NCBI GenBank assembly: GCA_019636535.1
Contig: JAHBXK010000013.1
Location: forward strand, 1 to 64,000
DNA from: Phycisphaeraceae bacterium
GTDB lineage: Bacteria > Planctomycetota > Phycisphaerae > Phycisphaerales > UBA1924
Direction: 5' to 3'
DNA: 64,000 nucleotides
Shown: one piece after another, positions 43,219 through 52,656 of the stretch
How positions within the stretch are numbered: position 1 is the stretch's first letter
Layout: each line of letters starts with the position of its first letter
Notes under the pieces: generated by a model
The model's input: the letters and a program-made list of their open reading frames with translations, nothing else
What the model was told of the DNA's origin: nothing
Databases searched by the model: none
Position numbers and translations under genes: made by a program

Positions 43219-43277
43219 GAAGAGATGTGCGTTGAAGGTTCCGCTGCACGATGAATCGTGCACGGCTCCGCGCGCGA

Positions 43278-43973
43278 TCAGCGCCGGCGACGGAACATCG
43301 TCAAACCACCGAATGCCAGAAGGAGCCCAGCGCCGGGCGCGGGGATGACGTTCGTCAGTTTGATCTGGTACGCAAGGGCGGAGTTGGCCGGTTGGACGCC
43401 GGTCCAGGAGAGGTTCTGAGTCCCCGACAGCGTGAAGGCCGGGAAGTTCATGCCCATGTTGGTGAGACGGAGGTAGTTGACGGTGCCGTTGCCGGTGCTG
43501 CTGAGTGACCCGCCCGACCACTCGAGAGAGGCGTCGTTGTTCAGGTCGATGCTCATGTTGGTGAGCGAGAGGGTGGAGTCGGTGGCGGAGCGTGAGCGGA
43601 TGAAGATGTCGGTGAAGCCGCCGGCGACCTCATTCCAAGAGATCGTGGTGGACCCGACGGTGTAGGTGACCGTGTCGACCCCGTTCCAGACGAGCGTGAA
43701 CGGGAGGCTGGCGCCGTTGTTGATGTTCAACTGGGCGGTGGACTTGGGGACGCCGACGCCGCCCTGTTGCCAGATGGCGGTCTCCCAGGTTCCGGTGGTG
43801 AGGGCGTTGCCGATGCGGCCTTCGGCGACAGCGCGCTCGAGGGTGCCGTTGTTGGTGAGGGCGTTGAAGCCCGCGTCTCCGCCCGGGAATGGCGCAACGA
43901 TCAGCGCGGCCGAGAGGGCGGAACCGGAGGCCAGCACGGCGACCGCCGCGCACGTCAAGGTGTGGATCTGCAT
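43278..43973 (-). CDS. PEP-CTERM-type exported protein
   Basis: 231 residues from MQIHTLTCAAVAVLASGSAL, with caggagagaag as Shine-Dalgarno. The signal peptide is followed by a beta-rich, Asn/Thr/Ser-rich body (SLSLTNMSIDLNNDASLEWS, NFPAFTLSGTQNLSWTG). The C-terminus NVIPAPGAGLLLAFGGLTMF plus RRRR is a PEP-CTERM sorting signal. It is a surface or matrix protein of unknown role, with its own terminator downstream. Confidence 0.8.
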   Translation of the reverse strand: MQIHTLTCAAVAVLASGSALSAALIVAPFPGGDAGFNALTNNGTLERAVAEGRIGNALTTGTWETAIWQQGGVGVPKSTAQLNINNGASLPFTLVWNGVDTVTYTVGSTTISWNEVAGGFTDIFIRSRSATDSTLSLTNMSIDLNNDASLEWSGGSLSSTGNGTVNYLRLTNMGMNFPAFTLSGTQNLSWTGVQPANSALAYQIKLTNVIPAPGAGLLLAFGGLTMFRRRR

Positions 43974-44104
43974 CTCTTCTCTCCTGATGGATCCGGGGGC
44001 ATCGACCGCCGGATCTGTGATATCCATGATAGCCGCCCAAATAGGGGGATCAATCATTGACTTGCAAAGGGAGCGTGAAGGCGGCGGTCGTCGACGATCG
44101 AAGG

Positions 44105-44143
44105 TCCGAAAAAGAAAGCGTGCCCGTTGGAAGCGGGCACGCT
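44105..44143 (-). terminator. Rho-independent terminator after ilvE
   Basis: Ten-base stem agcgtgcccg (44117-44126) with cgggcacgct (44134-44143) around a seven-base loop. On the minus strand it is followed by ttctttttcgg. It lies about 57 bases past the ilvE stop codon. Confidence 0.85.
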
Positions 44144-44200
44144 GGACGAAGTTCATGACTCGGAGAATGGGATCGGTGCTCGGCCGGTCTCGGGTGCAGC

Positions 44201-45181
44201 TCACTCCTCCGGGACGTTCGGGCTCGTGACGATCGAGCGGAACTTCTCGCGGAGTTTGCGGGTGACGGGGCCCTCGCCGGTGGAGATCTTGGACTCCTTG
44301 ACAACCTTGGTGTTCTTGAGGGTGTCGATCTGCGTGACGGCGATCATCTCGGCGGCGGAGCCGGTGAGGAAGATCTCGTCGGCGGCGAGGAGTTCATCGA
44401 CCTTGAACAGCTTCTCTTCGACCGGGACGTCGCAGGCGGGCGCGAGGGTCTTCATGACGAACTCGCGTGTGATGCCCTCGAGGATTCCGGCGGTGGTCGG
44501 CGGCGTGAACATGCGGCCGTTCTTGATGATGAAGATGTTGTCGCCCGAGCACTCGGAGACGTAGCCCTCGGTGTTGAGCATGACGCACTCGAGGCAGCCG
44601 TGGTCGATCGCCTCGACCTTGGCCATGATGTTGTTGAGGTAGTTGAGGCTCTTGATGCGCGGGTCGAGGCAGGCGATGGGGATCCGCGGGCGCTCGGCGA
44701 TGACGACGCGCATGCCCTTCTGGTACATCTCGGGCGGATAGAGGGCGATCTGGTCGGCGATGCAGATCACGCCGGCGACGGGGCACTTGAACGGGTTGAG
44801 GCCGAGTGAGCCGAAGCCGCGCGAGACGATGAGGCGGATGTAACCGTCCTCGATGTTGTTGACGCGGATGCACTCGCGCTGGATGGCGACCATCTCGTCG
44901 GGCGTGATGGGGATCGTGAGGCGGATGGCCTCGGCGGAGCGCCAGAGGCGCTCCATGTGCTGCTTGCTCTTGAAGATCCTGCCCTTGTAGACGCGGATGC
45001 CCTCGAAGACGCCGTCGCCGTAGAGCAGGCCGTGGTCGTAGACGCTGACCATCGCCTGGCTCTTGGGGACGTACTTGCCGTTGACGTAGACGATCGGGCG
45101 ATCGGTCTCGGCGTGCTGCGTCTGAGCGCCGTTGGGTGTGGCGGAGGGCTTGGAGGTGGAGGGTGCGTGGGCAGTGGTCAT
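44201..45181 (-). CDS. ilvE: Branched-chain amino acid aminotransferase
   Basis: 326 residues. It is a fold-type IV PLP enzyme that transaminates Leu, Ile and Val in their synthesis and breakdown. Visible features: VSVYDHGLLYGDGVFEGIRV, catalytic Lys177 in RIKSLNYLNN, the conserved EGYVSECSGDNIFIIKNG, and TTAGILEGITREFV. The N-terminal 25 residues are Thr/Ser/Pro-rich and extra to the fold. It stands alone with a strong terminator. A second class IV aminotransferase is at 58592-59587. Confidence 0.93.
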   Translation of the reverse strand: MTTAHAPSTSKPSATPNGAQTQHAETDRPIVYVNGKYVPKSQAMVSVYDHGLLYGDGVFEGIRVYKGRIFKSKQHMERLWRSAEAIRLTIPITPDEMVAIQRECIRVNNIEDGYIRLIVSRGFGSLGLNPFKCPVAGVICIADQIALYPPEMYQKGMRVVIAERPRIPIACLDPRIKSLNYLNNIMAKVEAIDHGCLECVMLNTEGYVSECSGDNIFIIKNGRMFTPPTTAGILEGITREFVMKTLAPACDVPVEEKLFKVDELLAADEIFLTGSAAEMIAVTQIDTLKNTKVVKESKISTGEGPVTRKLREKFRSIVTSPNVPEE

Positions 45182-45474
45182 GGATCGCTCCTTCCTGAGT
45201 CAACCGCGCTGCGGGTACGCGTCGGCGGGGGGGAGTAAGGGAAGAGTGGGCTGCTCGCAGCCGGTTGTACGGACCTCGTGCGGGCGGGGATCGGGAGAGG
45301 CTTCCGGGCGTATCGGTTCATTCGCCCGGGCGAACAACCCGTTCGGCGGATGTTCCGAGAATGTGCGCTCGATCGTAGCGCCGCGGGGGGAAAGAGTCCC
45401 CGATCGCTGTCGGTCTTGGTTTCGTGCAATTCGTGCGAGACGGGCGGCGGGGGGTGTCGACGTACGCTTGTCTC

Positions 45475-46710
45475 ATGACCACGAACGCACCGGCCCGCGC
45501 CGGCTCGACGCTCGATCAGGCGGCTCTGCGGCCGCGCATCCGCGAGGTGCTGCCGAACGCCGTTCGCATCCGGCGTGACCTGCACGCGCACCCGGAACTG
45601 GCGTATCAGGAGCATCGGACCAGCGGCGTTGTGTGCGCCGAGTTGCAGCGGCTGGGGATTGCGCACGTGCCGGGGCTGGCGGGGGGGACGGGCGTGCTGG
45701 CGTACCTGCCCGCGACAGCGGCGGGCGACGATCGGCCGTCGGTGGCGCTGCGCGCGGACATGGACGCGCTGCCGATCGAGGAGCGGACCGGCGCGGCGTA
45801 CGCCTCAACGACGGCGGGTGTGATGCACGCGTGCGGGCACGACGGGCACACGGCGAACCTGCTGGGCGTTGCGGCGGTGTTGTCAAAGGTGGCGCACAGG
45901 CCGAACCCGGTTCATCTGATCTTTCAGCCCGCGGAGGAGGGAGGCGCGGGCGGGAAGCGCATGTGCGAAGAGGGGTGTTTGGACGGATCGAAGATCGGGC
46001 CGCGGGTGGGTCGGATTTTCGGGCTGCACGGGTGGCCGCAGTATGAGTTGGGTGTGGTCGGATCGCGAGTGGGGCCGCTGCTGGCGGCGGTGGACAACTT
46101 CTGGGTTCGCATGAACGGCGAGCAAGCGCACGCGGCGTATCCGCAGCTGGGTTGCGATCCGGTGGTGGCCTCGGCGGCGGTGATCCAGGCGCTGCAGACG
46201 ATCTGCTCGCGGAACGTGGCGCCGACGGATTCGGTGGTGGTGTCGGTGACGCAGATCCGGGCGGGTACTGCGACGAACATCATTCCGGCGCGGGTGGAGT
46301 TTGGCGGGACGGTGCGGACGCTGCGCGACGAGACGCGTGCGATGGCGAAGCGGCGGCTGTACGCGATTGTGGAATCGACGGCCGCGGCGTACGGCTGCGC
46401 TGCGGAGATCGATTGGCGCGAGGGGTATCCGGTGACGCACAACGAGCCGGCGACGACGGAGCGGTTCTTTCGCGTTGCTCGCGCGGCGGTGGGGGAGGCT
46501 CGCGTGGCGACGGTGCCGACGCCGACGCTTGGCGGCGAGGATTTCTCGTACTACGGGCATCACGTGCCCGCGTGCTTCTTCATACTGGGTGTGAAGCCCG
46601 CGCACGCGGCGAAGTGGCCGAGCCTGCACCAGCCCGAGTACGACTTCAACGACGATGCGCTGGAGACGGGGATTGAGTTGATGGTGCGGTTGGCGTTGGA
46701 CGCGGAATGA
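45475..46710 (+). CDS. M20-family amidohydrolase / peptidase
   Basis: 411 residues from MTTNAPARAGSTLDQAALRP. It is a di-metal hydrolase of the aminoacylase/hippurate hydrolase type (M20D). Motifs: RIRRDLHAHPELAYQEHRTS, ALRADMDALPIEE, VMHACGHDGHTANLLG, FQPAEEGGAGGKRM, and GGEDFSYYGHHVPACFF near the C-terminus. It most likely cleaves N-acyl or amide bonds of amino acids; the substrate cannot be told from sequence. It is divergent from ilvE. Confidence 0.9.
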   Translation: MTTNAPARAGSTLDQAALRPRIREVLPNAVRIRRDLHAHPELAYQEHRTSGVVCAELQRLGIAHVPGLAGGTGVLAYLPATAAGDDRPSVALRADMDALPIEERTGAAYASTTAGVMHACGHDGHTANLLGVAAVLSKVAHRPNPVHLIFQPAEEGGAGGKRMCEEGCLDGSKIGPRVGRIFGLHGWPQYELGVVGSRVGPLLAAVDNFWVRMNGEQAHAAYPQLGCDPVVASAAVIQALQTICSRNVAPTDSVVVSVTQIRAGTATNIIPARVEFGGTVRTLRDETRAMAKRRLYAIVESTAAAYGCAAEIDWREGYPVTHNEPATTERFFRVARAAVGEARVATVPTPTLGGEDFSYYGHHVPACFFILGVKPAHAAKWPSLHQPEYDFNDDALETGIELMVRLALDAE

Positions 46711-46983
46711 GGCCGGGGGTGTCCGGATTTGCCGCGTCTGTTCGCGGAGCGCGGCGAGGAGCGGGGGGTGGAGGGTGGGGGGCGGTCATATTGGCAGGTC
46801 AAGCGATGGCGCCGTCTCGGGAACGCCGATTCGGGCGTGATTGTGATCGTGCTCGCGGCGGGGAGGGGTGGCCGGCGGTGGCACACGGGTTACTGAGAAT
46901 GGGTGGATCGCGAAGGAGAAGCGGTCAGCGCGATCGGGCCGAGCGGGGTGGGGCATTGATGCAACCGGATTGGCAAGGTCGGC

Positions 46984-47838
46984 ATGTACCCCTTCACACG
47001 ATCATCCCGGCGGCGGCGGTTGCTTGGCGAGCCATTGGCCGAGCGTGATCGCGCGGCGCTGATGGAAGACTGCGCGTTTCTGTCGAGGCTGGATGAGGGT
47101 GCGCGAGAGCGGGTCATCGCGATGGCGCGTGTGTTCGCGCGTGAGAAGTCGTTCGAGGGTGCGCGGGGGTTCAACGCCACGCAGCGGATGAAGATGTCGA
47201 TCGCCGCGCAGGCGTGTTGGATGCTCGCGGGCGCGGGGGTTGATGCGGCGCGCGACGAGATCTACCCCAACGTCCGAACGATCATCCTGTATCCCGGGGC
47301 GTACTGGAGCACGCAGCCGCAGATCGGCCCCGGCGGGGTGGTGTACGAGGGCCGGGCGAACCTGGGTGAAGCGCACCACGGGCCGGGGTTTGCCAGTTCG
47401 GGGCCGGTGCTCTTGAGTTGGCCCGACGCGTTCGAGGGCGGGAAGCGCTCGGCGAGCGTGATCGAGCCGGGCGTGGATCCCGAGGGCAACGGTCTTCGGT
47501 TTGCGATCCGCGAGTTGAGGAGCAACGCCCGGAACCTGGTGCTGCACGAGTTTGCGCACAAACTGGACATGCTCGACGGCGTGGTGGACGGCACCCCGCC
47601 GATGCCCGATGGGTGTGCTGCAACGTGCTGGCGCGACGTGATGACGGCCAGTCTGTCGCAACTTCGGGCCGATTCAGCGCGCGGTCGGCCGACGATCCTC
47701 GATGCGTATGGGGCGCAGAACCCGGGCGAGTTCTTCGCGGTGGCGTGCGAGACGTTCTTCATGCAGCCGCGCGTGTTGCGCGCCGGTCATCCGGACCTGT
47801 ACGAAGTGCTGGCGTGCGCGTTCCGGCAGCGGCCGTGA
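46984..47838 (+). CDS. mtfA: MtfA-type M90 metallopeptidase
   Basis: 284 residues. The conserved family segments are present: EDCAFLSRLDEGARERVIAM, MKMSIAAQACWMLAG, TIILYPGAYW, GPVLLSWPDAFEGG, LVLHEFAHKLDMLDG with HExxH at 188-192, and AQNPGEFFAVACETFFMQP with a further acidic ligand. In E. coli MtfA is an aminopeptidase that also binds the regulator Mlc and tunes glucose uptake. Whether that partner exists here is unknown. The 273 bases before it hold no recognisable element. Confidence 0.9.
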   Translation: MYPFTRSSRRRRLLGEPLAERDRAALMEDCAFLSRLDEGARERVIAMARVFAREKSFEGARGFNATQRMKMSIAAQACWMLAGAGVDAARDEIYPNVRTIILYPGAYWSTQPQIGPGGVVYEGRANLGEAHHGPGFASSGPVLLSWPDAFEGGKRSASVIEPGVDPEGNGLRFAIRELRSNARNLVLHEFAHKLDMLDGVVDGTPPMPDGCAATCWRDVMTASLSQLRADSARGRPTILDAYGAQNPGEFFAVACETFFMQPRVLRAGHPDLYEVLACAFRQRP

Positions 47839-47914
47839 GCGAAGCGGTCAAGGGTACCGACGCGCATCGCGCAGGCCGGTTGTGCGTTCGGCGAGAGCAC
47901 GATGCCCGTGCGAT

Positions 47915-48871
47915 TCACTTCTCGACGATCGGGATGTTGATCGACGTGAGCATCTCCTGCTCGGGTGCGCAGAAGGGGCTGAGCAGGTAGACCTGATAGC
48001 ACGGACCCTCTGCCGGCACGTGGCCGTGCTCGGGCATCCAGCGGCCGAAGAGCCACGGGTAGGCCTGGTGCAGTTTGTGCGGGTGGCCCTTGAAGAGGGC
48101 CGAGACGAACAGACCGCCTGGGATGGTCTTGATCTCGATGCCGGTCTCGGTGTCGGGCGGCGTGCCGAGGGGGACTTCGATGCAGGCTTCGGAGCGGAGA
48201 TCGGCTTCGGGCACTTCCTGCGGGTTGTCGTGGAAGATGGCGCAGCACGCGGCGTTCGGGCGGAGGAGGGCGTGGTTGGAGGCCCACTCGAGGAGTCGCT
48301 CGCCCGCGCTGCAGAGGGCGAGGTAATCGCCTCGATGGGAGATCGTGGCGACGTGGCGTTCGGGGAGGCGGTCGATGCCGACGCGCTGGATGGCGCCGAG
48401 TTCCTCGTAGCGGAGGAAGGCTGGGTACCACTGGGCCTGGCCGAAGTGGACGTGCGTGGGGCTCGCCGAGAAGACGACCTCGGTGCCGCTCTCGCGGTAG
48501 ACGGCGGGGGGCAGGCCGAAGTGCTCGCGGAAGGCGCGCGTGAAGGCCTCCTGGGTGGTGTAGCCTGCGCGGCGGGCGATGGTGAGGACGGTCTGGTCGC
48601 CCTTGCGGAGATCGACGGCCGCGCGCTCGAGGCGGATACGTCGGACGAACGTCTGGACCGTCTCGCCGATCATGCCCTGGAAGATGCGCTGGAAGTGGAA
48701 CTTCGAGAAGTGAGCGACACGCGCGAGGCCGTCGGCGGTGATGTCGTCGTCGAGGTGGTCTCGGATGTGACGGATGACGCCGAAGATTCGATCGTGGTAG
48801 TCCTCGATCGTGCCCGGTCGGGTGTGCCCGGCCTGGGCGACGGGGGTTGGGTGGGAGGTGATGGTGGCCAT
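47915..48871 (-). CDS. AraC-family regulator with GyrI-like effector domain
   Basis: 318 residues from MATITSHPTPVAQAGHTRPG. The double helix-turn-helix is N-terminal (about 22-125): ITADGLARVAHFSKFHFQRI, FQGMIGETVQTFVRRIRLER, VLTIARRAGYTTQEAFTRAF and REHFG. The C-terminal GyrI-like/SRPBCC-type domain (about 160-318) contains VATISHRGDY and ends MLTSINIPI. This matches the Rob/SoxS-like regulators that sense small hydrophobic ligands. Regulated genes are unknown. It is convergent with mtfA and divergent from uvrC. Confidence 0.9.
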   Translation of the reverse strand: MATITSHPTPVAQAGHTRPGTIEDYHDRIFGVIRHIRDHLDDDITADGLARVAHFSKFHFQRIFQGMIGETVQTFVRRIRLERAAVDLRKGDQTVLTIARRAGYTTQEAFTRAFREHFGLPPAVYRESGTEVVFSASPTHVHFGQAQWYPAFLRYEELGAIQRVGIDRLPERHVATISHRGDYLALCSAGERLLEWASNHALLRPNAACCAIFHDNPQEVPEADLRSEACIEVPLGTPPDTETGIEIKTIPGGLFVSALFKGHPHKLHQAYPWLFGRWMPEHGHVPAEGPCYQVYLLSPFCAPEQEMLTSINIPIVEK

Positions 48872-49100
48872 GGTTGAGCCCCGTGGGGCGAGTGGGAGGG
48901 TCGCGGGGGTCGTTCGCGGCAGACCGGCGGGGAATCCCCGGCATTGACGGATCAATCTACGACTGTGCGAGAGGGTTCGTCTTGATCGAGCGTGCGGTTT
49001 GTTTCCTTGGTCTGTGGGGCGGGGCAATCTGCTGTGCGGTGAGAGCACTGGTACCTCAGATGCCCTTTGTACCGCTGTGCGGGCGATCGGAGGCGGTGGC

Positions 49101-50675
49101 TTGAGCATTGGCGACGGCGAATCGGGGGTGAAGGGGCGTCCGATACCATTTCGCGTGGCCCGATCCTCCACCAAGCCGACAGACTCAACGCCGGATGATC
49201 CGGGGCGTCGGGTGGGGTCTGAAGGATCCCGCGCGGGTGCGGAAGCAGGAACCGAAGCGGCGGACACGAACGCCGAGTCGCGCAACGAACGGCTCGCCCG
49301 CTTGCTTCGCAAGGCGCGGGAATTGTCCCCCGAACCCGGCGTGTACCTCATGAAGGACCGCAAGGGTGTGGTGCTGTACGTCGGCAAGGCGGCGAGGCTG
49401 CCGGACCGTGTGAGCAGTTACTTCGTGCCGAGCGCGGAACTGGGCGCGAAGAAGCAGCCGTTGCTGGACGTCGTGCACGACTTTGACGTGCTGGTGTGCG
49501 AGAGCGAGTGGGAGGCGCTGCTCGCGGAGAACCGGCTGATCAAGGACATCTCGCCGCGGTTCAACGTTCGACTGACGGACGACAAGACGTATCCGTATCT
49601 TGCGGTGACGATGAAGGAGGACTTTCCGCGTGTTTTTGTGACGCGGAATCTGTCGGACCCGCTGTTGACGGGCTCTCCGCCGGCGAAGATATTCGGCCCT
49701 TTCGCGAGTGCGGGCTCCTTGCGTGAGGCGGTGGCGCTGTTGCAGCGCGTCTTCAAGTTCCGCACATGCTCGCTCGACATCGTCGAGGGCGACGCGAAGA
49801 ACGCGCACTTCCGGCCGTGCATCCTGCACGCGATCGGTCGGTGCACAGCGCCCTGCGCGGACAAGATCGCCAGGGAGCCCTACCGCGAGGACGTGGACAG
49901 GTTCGTGCGGTCTTTGACGAGCAAGCGGAGCGTGATGCTGCGCGAGATGCGGGCGGAGATGGAGCGGGCGTCGGGCTCGCTCGAGTTCGAGCGCGCAGCG
50001 TCGCTGCGAGACCAGATCCGCGCGATCGAGCGGCTGGAGGAGCGCGCCAAGGGCGGCACAAAGGAAGGGTGGCAGCCGGAGACCGAGGTGCGCATCGCCG
50101 ACCCGAGGAAGGGCATGCGTTCGCTGCAACGCACACTGGAGAAGGAAGCGGCATACGCCGGGCCTGCGGTGCGGTGCATCGAGGCGATCGACATCGCGCA
50201 CCTGCAGGGCGGTGAGACGGTGGGGAGCAAGGTGTGCTTCGTGGACGGCCGGCCGCTCAAGAGCGCGTACCGGCGATTCAAGATCAAGGGCACGAGGCTG
50301 ACCGGTTCGGCGGGTCGCGCTGGCGTTGGAGGGGGGAACGACGACTACGCGAGCATCCGCGAGGTGGTGTCGCGTCGGTATCGGGAGGCGGGTGCCGGGC
50401 ACGAGTTGTACCCGGACGTGATCCTGATCGACGGCGGTCTTGGGCAGTTGCACGCGGCGATGGAGGCGTTCGAGACGCTGGAGGTGCCGCCGCCGATGGT
50501 GATCAGCCTCGCGAAGAAGGAGGAACTGATCTACGTGCAGGCGCGGAAAGAGCCGATCCGGCTGGGGCGCGAGAACCCGGGGCTGAAGTTGTGCCAGGCG
50601 ATTCGGGATGAGGCGCACCGCTTTGCGCAGCACTATCACCATATTTTGAGGCGGAAGAAGACGTTGGAGGAGTGA
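49101..50675 (+). CDS. uvrC: Excinuclease ABC subunit C, lacking the C-terminal HhH domain
   Basis: 524 residues if started at the TTG at 49101, which has ggagg at good spacing; GTG codons at 49128 and 49155 are alternatives, and no ATG precedes the conserved domain. The GIY-YIG nuclease reads EPGVYLMKDRKGVVLYVGKA. A Cys-rich segment (FKFRTCSLDI, FRPCILHAIGRCTAPC), a UVR motif and the RNase H-like endonuclease domain (VRCIEAIDIAHLQGGETVGS, YPDVILIDGGLGQL) follow. The protein stops right after FAQHYHHILRRKKTLEE, so the usual helix-hairpin-helix pair is absent. It makes both incisions in nucleotide excision repair. Confidence 0.92.
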   Translation: MSIGDGESGVKGRPIPFRVARSSTKPTDSTPDDPGRRVGSEGSRAGAEAGTEAADTNAESRNERLARLLRKARELSPEPGVYLMKDRKGVVLYVGKAARLPDRVSSYFVPSAELGAKKQPLLDVVHDFDVLVCESEWEALLAENRLIKDISPRFNVRLTDDKTYPYLAVTMKEDFPRVFVTRNLSDPLLTGSPPAKIFGPFASAGSLREAVALLQRVFKFRTCSLDIVEGDAKNAHFRPCILHAIGRCTAPCADKIAREPYREDVDRFVRSLTSKRSVMLREMRAEMERASGSLEFERAASLRDQIRAIERLEERAKGGTKEGWQPETEVRIADPRKGMRSLQRTLEKEAAYAGPAVRCIEAIDIAHLQGGETVGSKVCFVDGRPLKSAYRRFKIKGTRLTGSAGRAGVGGGNDDYASIREVVSRRYREAGAGHELYPDVILIDGGLGQLHAAMEAFETLEVPPPMVISLAKKEELIYVQARKEPIRLGRENPGLKLCQAIRDEAHRFAQHYHHILRRKKTLEE

Positions 50676-50692
50676 ACGAGCCGGGGCGGTGA

Positions 50693-52564
50693 CTACACGG
50701 ACTGCCGATCAAGCGACTCCAAGTACGCCCGCATCACCGCCGCGCGGCTGATGAGGCCGAGCGGTCGGCGCGAACTGGTGTCTTCGACGACCGGCAGCAC
50801 CGACGTGTCCAGCCGGGTCATGTGACGCAGCACCACGTCCAGTGTTTCGTGCGGCGTCACCATCGGCAGGTCGGTCCGCATGACCTCGCTGGCGACCAGC
50901 AGCGGCAGGGCTTCGGACTCGATCAGCGCGGTCCGCAGGTCGTTCGAGGCGAGGATGCCTGCGAAGCGGCCGTCGGCGTCGACGACGATCAGGTCCGCCG
51001 CGTCGCTGGCCGAGAGGCGTTCCACCACGGCGGTCAGCGGGTCGCTTGCGCGGAGCGCCGCCCGCTCGGTGGGCACGGGAACCAGGCGGACGTCCGAGAC
51101 GCGCAGAGCCCGCAGCGCACGGTTGAGCGGGTTGACCTCCCACGCGATGCCCTTGCGGACCAGCGCGGAGGTGTAGATCGAGTGCTTCTCCATGCGTTCG
51201 GCGACGAGCATGGACGTGATCGCGGCGAGCATGATGGGCAGGAAAACGAAGGGATCGCGCGTCAACTCGAAGAGCATGAGGATCGCCGTCAGCGGCGCGT
51301 GCATGGTGCCGGCGACGGCGGCGCCCATGCCGATGAGCGCGTAGGCCGCCGGTGAGCCGCCCGCGGGGAGCAGGCCGAGTTGCTCGAGCCCCAGGCCGAT
51401 CGTGGCGCCGGTGCATGCCCCGACGAAGAGCGCAGGGGCGAAGACGCCACCGGAACCGCCGAAGCCCAGCGTGAGCGACGTCGCGAGCATCTTGAGGCCG
51501 AGGATGGCGAGAATGAGCAAGCCCAGTCCCGGTTCGCCGGACGAGCCCGCAAAGTGGGCCGGATCGATGAGCCAGCGGATCGCGCCGTAGCCGCTGCCGT
51601 AGAACTCGGGCCAAGGCTCGCCGCTGGCGAGCACGCCGCTCTTCATGCCCTCGGTGCGCACGCCGAGCAGGCCCGCAACGAAGAGGTATGCGGCGCCCAG
51701 GCCGAACAAGAGCACCGCACCGATCGCGGGCTTGAGGATGCGCGGCGCTGGGGTCCTGGCGCTCAGATCTTCGACGGTGTGCAGCGTTCGCTGCAGCGCA
51801 ACACTGACGACGCCGCAGATCGCCCCGAGCAGGACGTACGCGGGGAGTTCGAGCAACGAGAACGTGTAGCCCGAAGACCCGCCGGAAAGCGCGAAGAGCG
51901 CTTCGCCGCTGCCGAGGATGGCCTGAGCCACGGCGGTGCCGAAGACCGAGGCGACCAGGATCGGCGCGAGCGTGCGTGTGGAGAAGTCGCGGAGGAGCAC
52001 CTCGAGCACGAAGAGGACGGCGGCGATGGGCGCGTTGAAGATCGCCGCCATACCGGCGGCCGAGCCGCAGCCGACGAGCACGGGCGTGCTCTCCGGGCCG
52101 GTGCGGAGCACGCGCGAGACAAACGAGCCTGCCGAGGCGCCGATCTGGACGATGGGGCCTTCAGCGCCGCCGGAGCCGCCCGAGCCAACGGTGCAGATGG
52201 ATGCGATGAACTTGGCGAAGCCGACGCGGAGGGGGATGTGGCCGCGCTTTCGGTCCAGGGCTTCCATGACCTGCGGCACGCCGTGTCCGCGTGCGTCGTC
52301 GGCGAGCACACGGATGATGACGCCCGTGAGGAGGGCGCCAACGACCGGCAGTGCGAGCAGCCACCAAGACAGGATGTGTCGCTCGGCCAGGCGCACGAGG
52401 TCATCCGCACCATGCAGCGCCATCGCGAACAGCGCGGCGGCGCAGCCGCCGACGGTTCCCACGGCGGCCCCAGCGCCGATGAGACGCCATTGGGGGTGGA
52501 TTTCGCCCACGATGCGCTCGCGCAGTCGGGCGAGGCTGGGGGCGAGTCGGGTCCGGGCCATCAT
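50693..52564 (-). CDS. ClC-family chloride channel/transporter with CBS domains
   Basis: 623 residues from MMARTRLAPSLARLRERIVG. About ten or more membrane segments are visible. Selectivity-filter motifs are GSGGSGGAEGPIVQIGA (GxGxxxEGP type), GFGGSGGVFAPALFVGA and GMGAAVAGTMHAPLTAILM. The cytoplasmic C-terminus (about 490-620) holds two CBS domains (VPVPTERAALRASDPLTAVV, VASEVMRTDLPMVTPHETLD). Whether it is a channel or a Cl/H antiporter cannot be told by reading alone. It is convergent with uvrC, 17 bases between stops. Confidence 0.92.
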   Translation of the reverse strand: MMARTRLAPSLARLRERIVGEIHPQWRLIGAGAAVGTVGGCAAALFAMALHGADDLVRLAERHILSWWLLALPVVGALLTGVIIRVLADDARGHGVPQVMEALDRKRGHIPLRVGFAKFIASICTVGSGGSGGAEGPIVQIGASAGSFVSRVLRTGPESTPVLVGCGSAAGMAAIFNAPIAAVLFVLEVLLRDFSTRTLAPILVASVFGTAVAQAILGSGEALFALSGGSSGYTFSLLELPAYVLLGAICGVVSVALQRTLHTVEDLSARTPAPRILKPAIGAVLLFGLGAAYLFVAGLLGVRTEGMKSGVLASGEPWPEFYGSGYGAIRWLIDPAHFAGSSGEPGLGLLILAILGLKMLATSLTLGFGGSGGVFAPALFVGACTGATIGLGLEQLGLLPAGGSPAAYALIGMGAAVAGTMHAPLTAILMLFELTRDPFVFLPIMLAAITSMLVAERMEKHSIYTSALVRKGIAWEVNPLNRALRALRVSDVRLVPVPTERAALRASDPLTAVVERLSASDAADLIVVDADGRFAGILASNDLRTALIESEALPLLVASEVMRTDLPMVTPHETLDVVLRHMTRLDTSVLPVVEDTSSRRPLGLISRAAVMRAYLESLDRQSV

Positions 52565-52656
52565 GTGGAGGATAACGCGGCGGTTGCGGCGCGGCGACGA
52601 TACCGGCCTCTCGGCATCGATTCCTTGAGTGCGGCGCGCCACTACCATCCGGCTCC

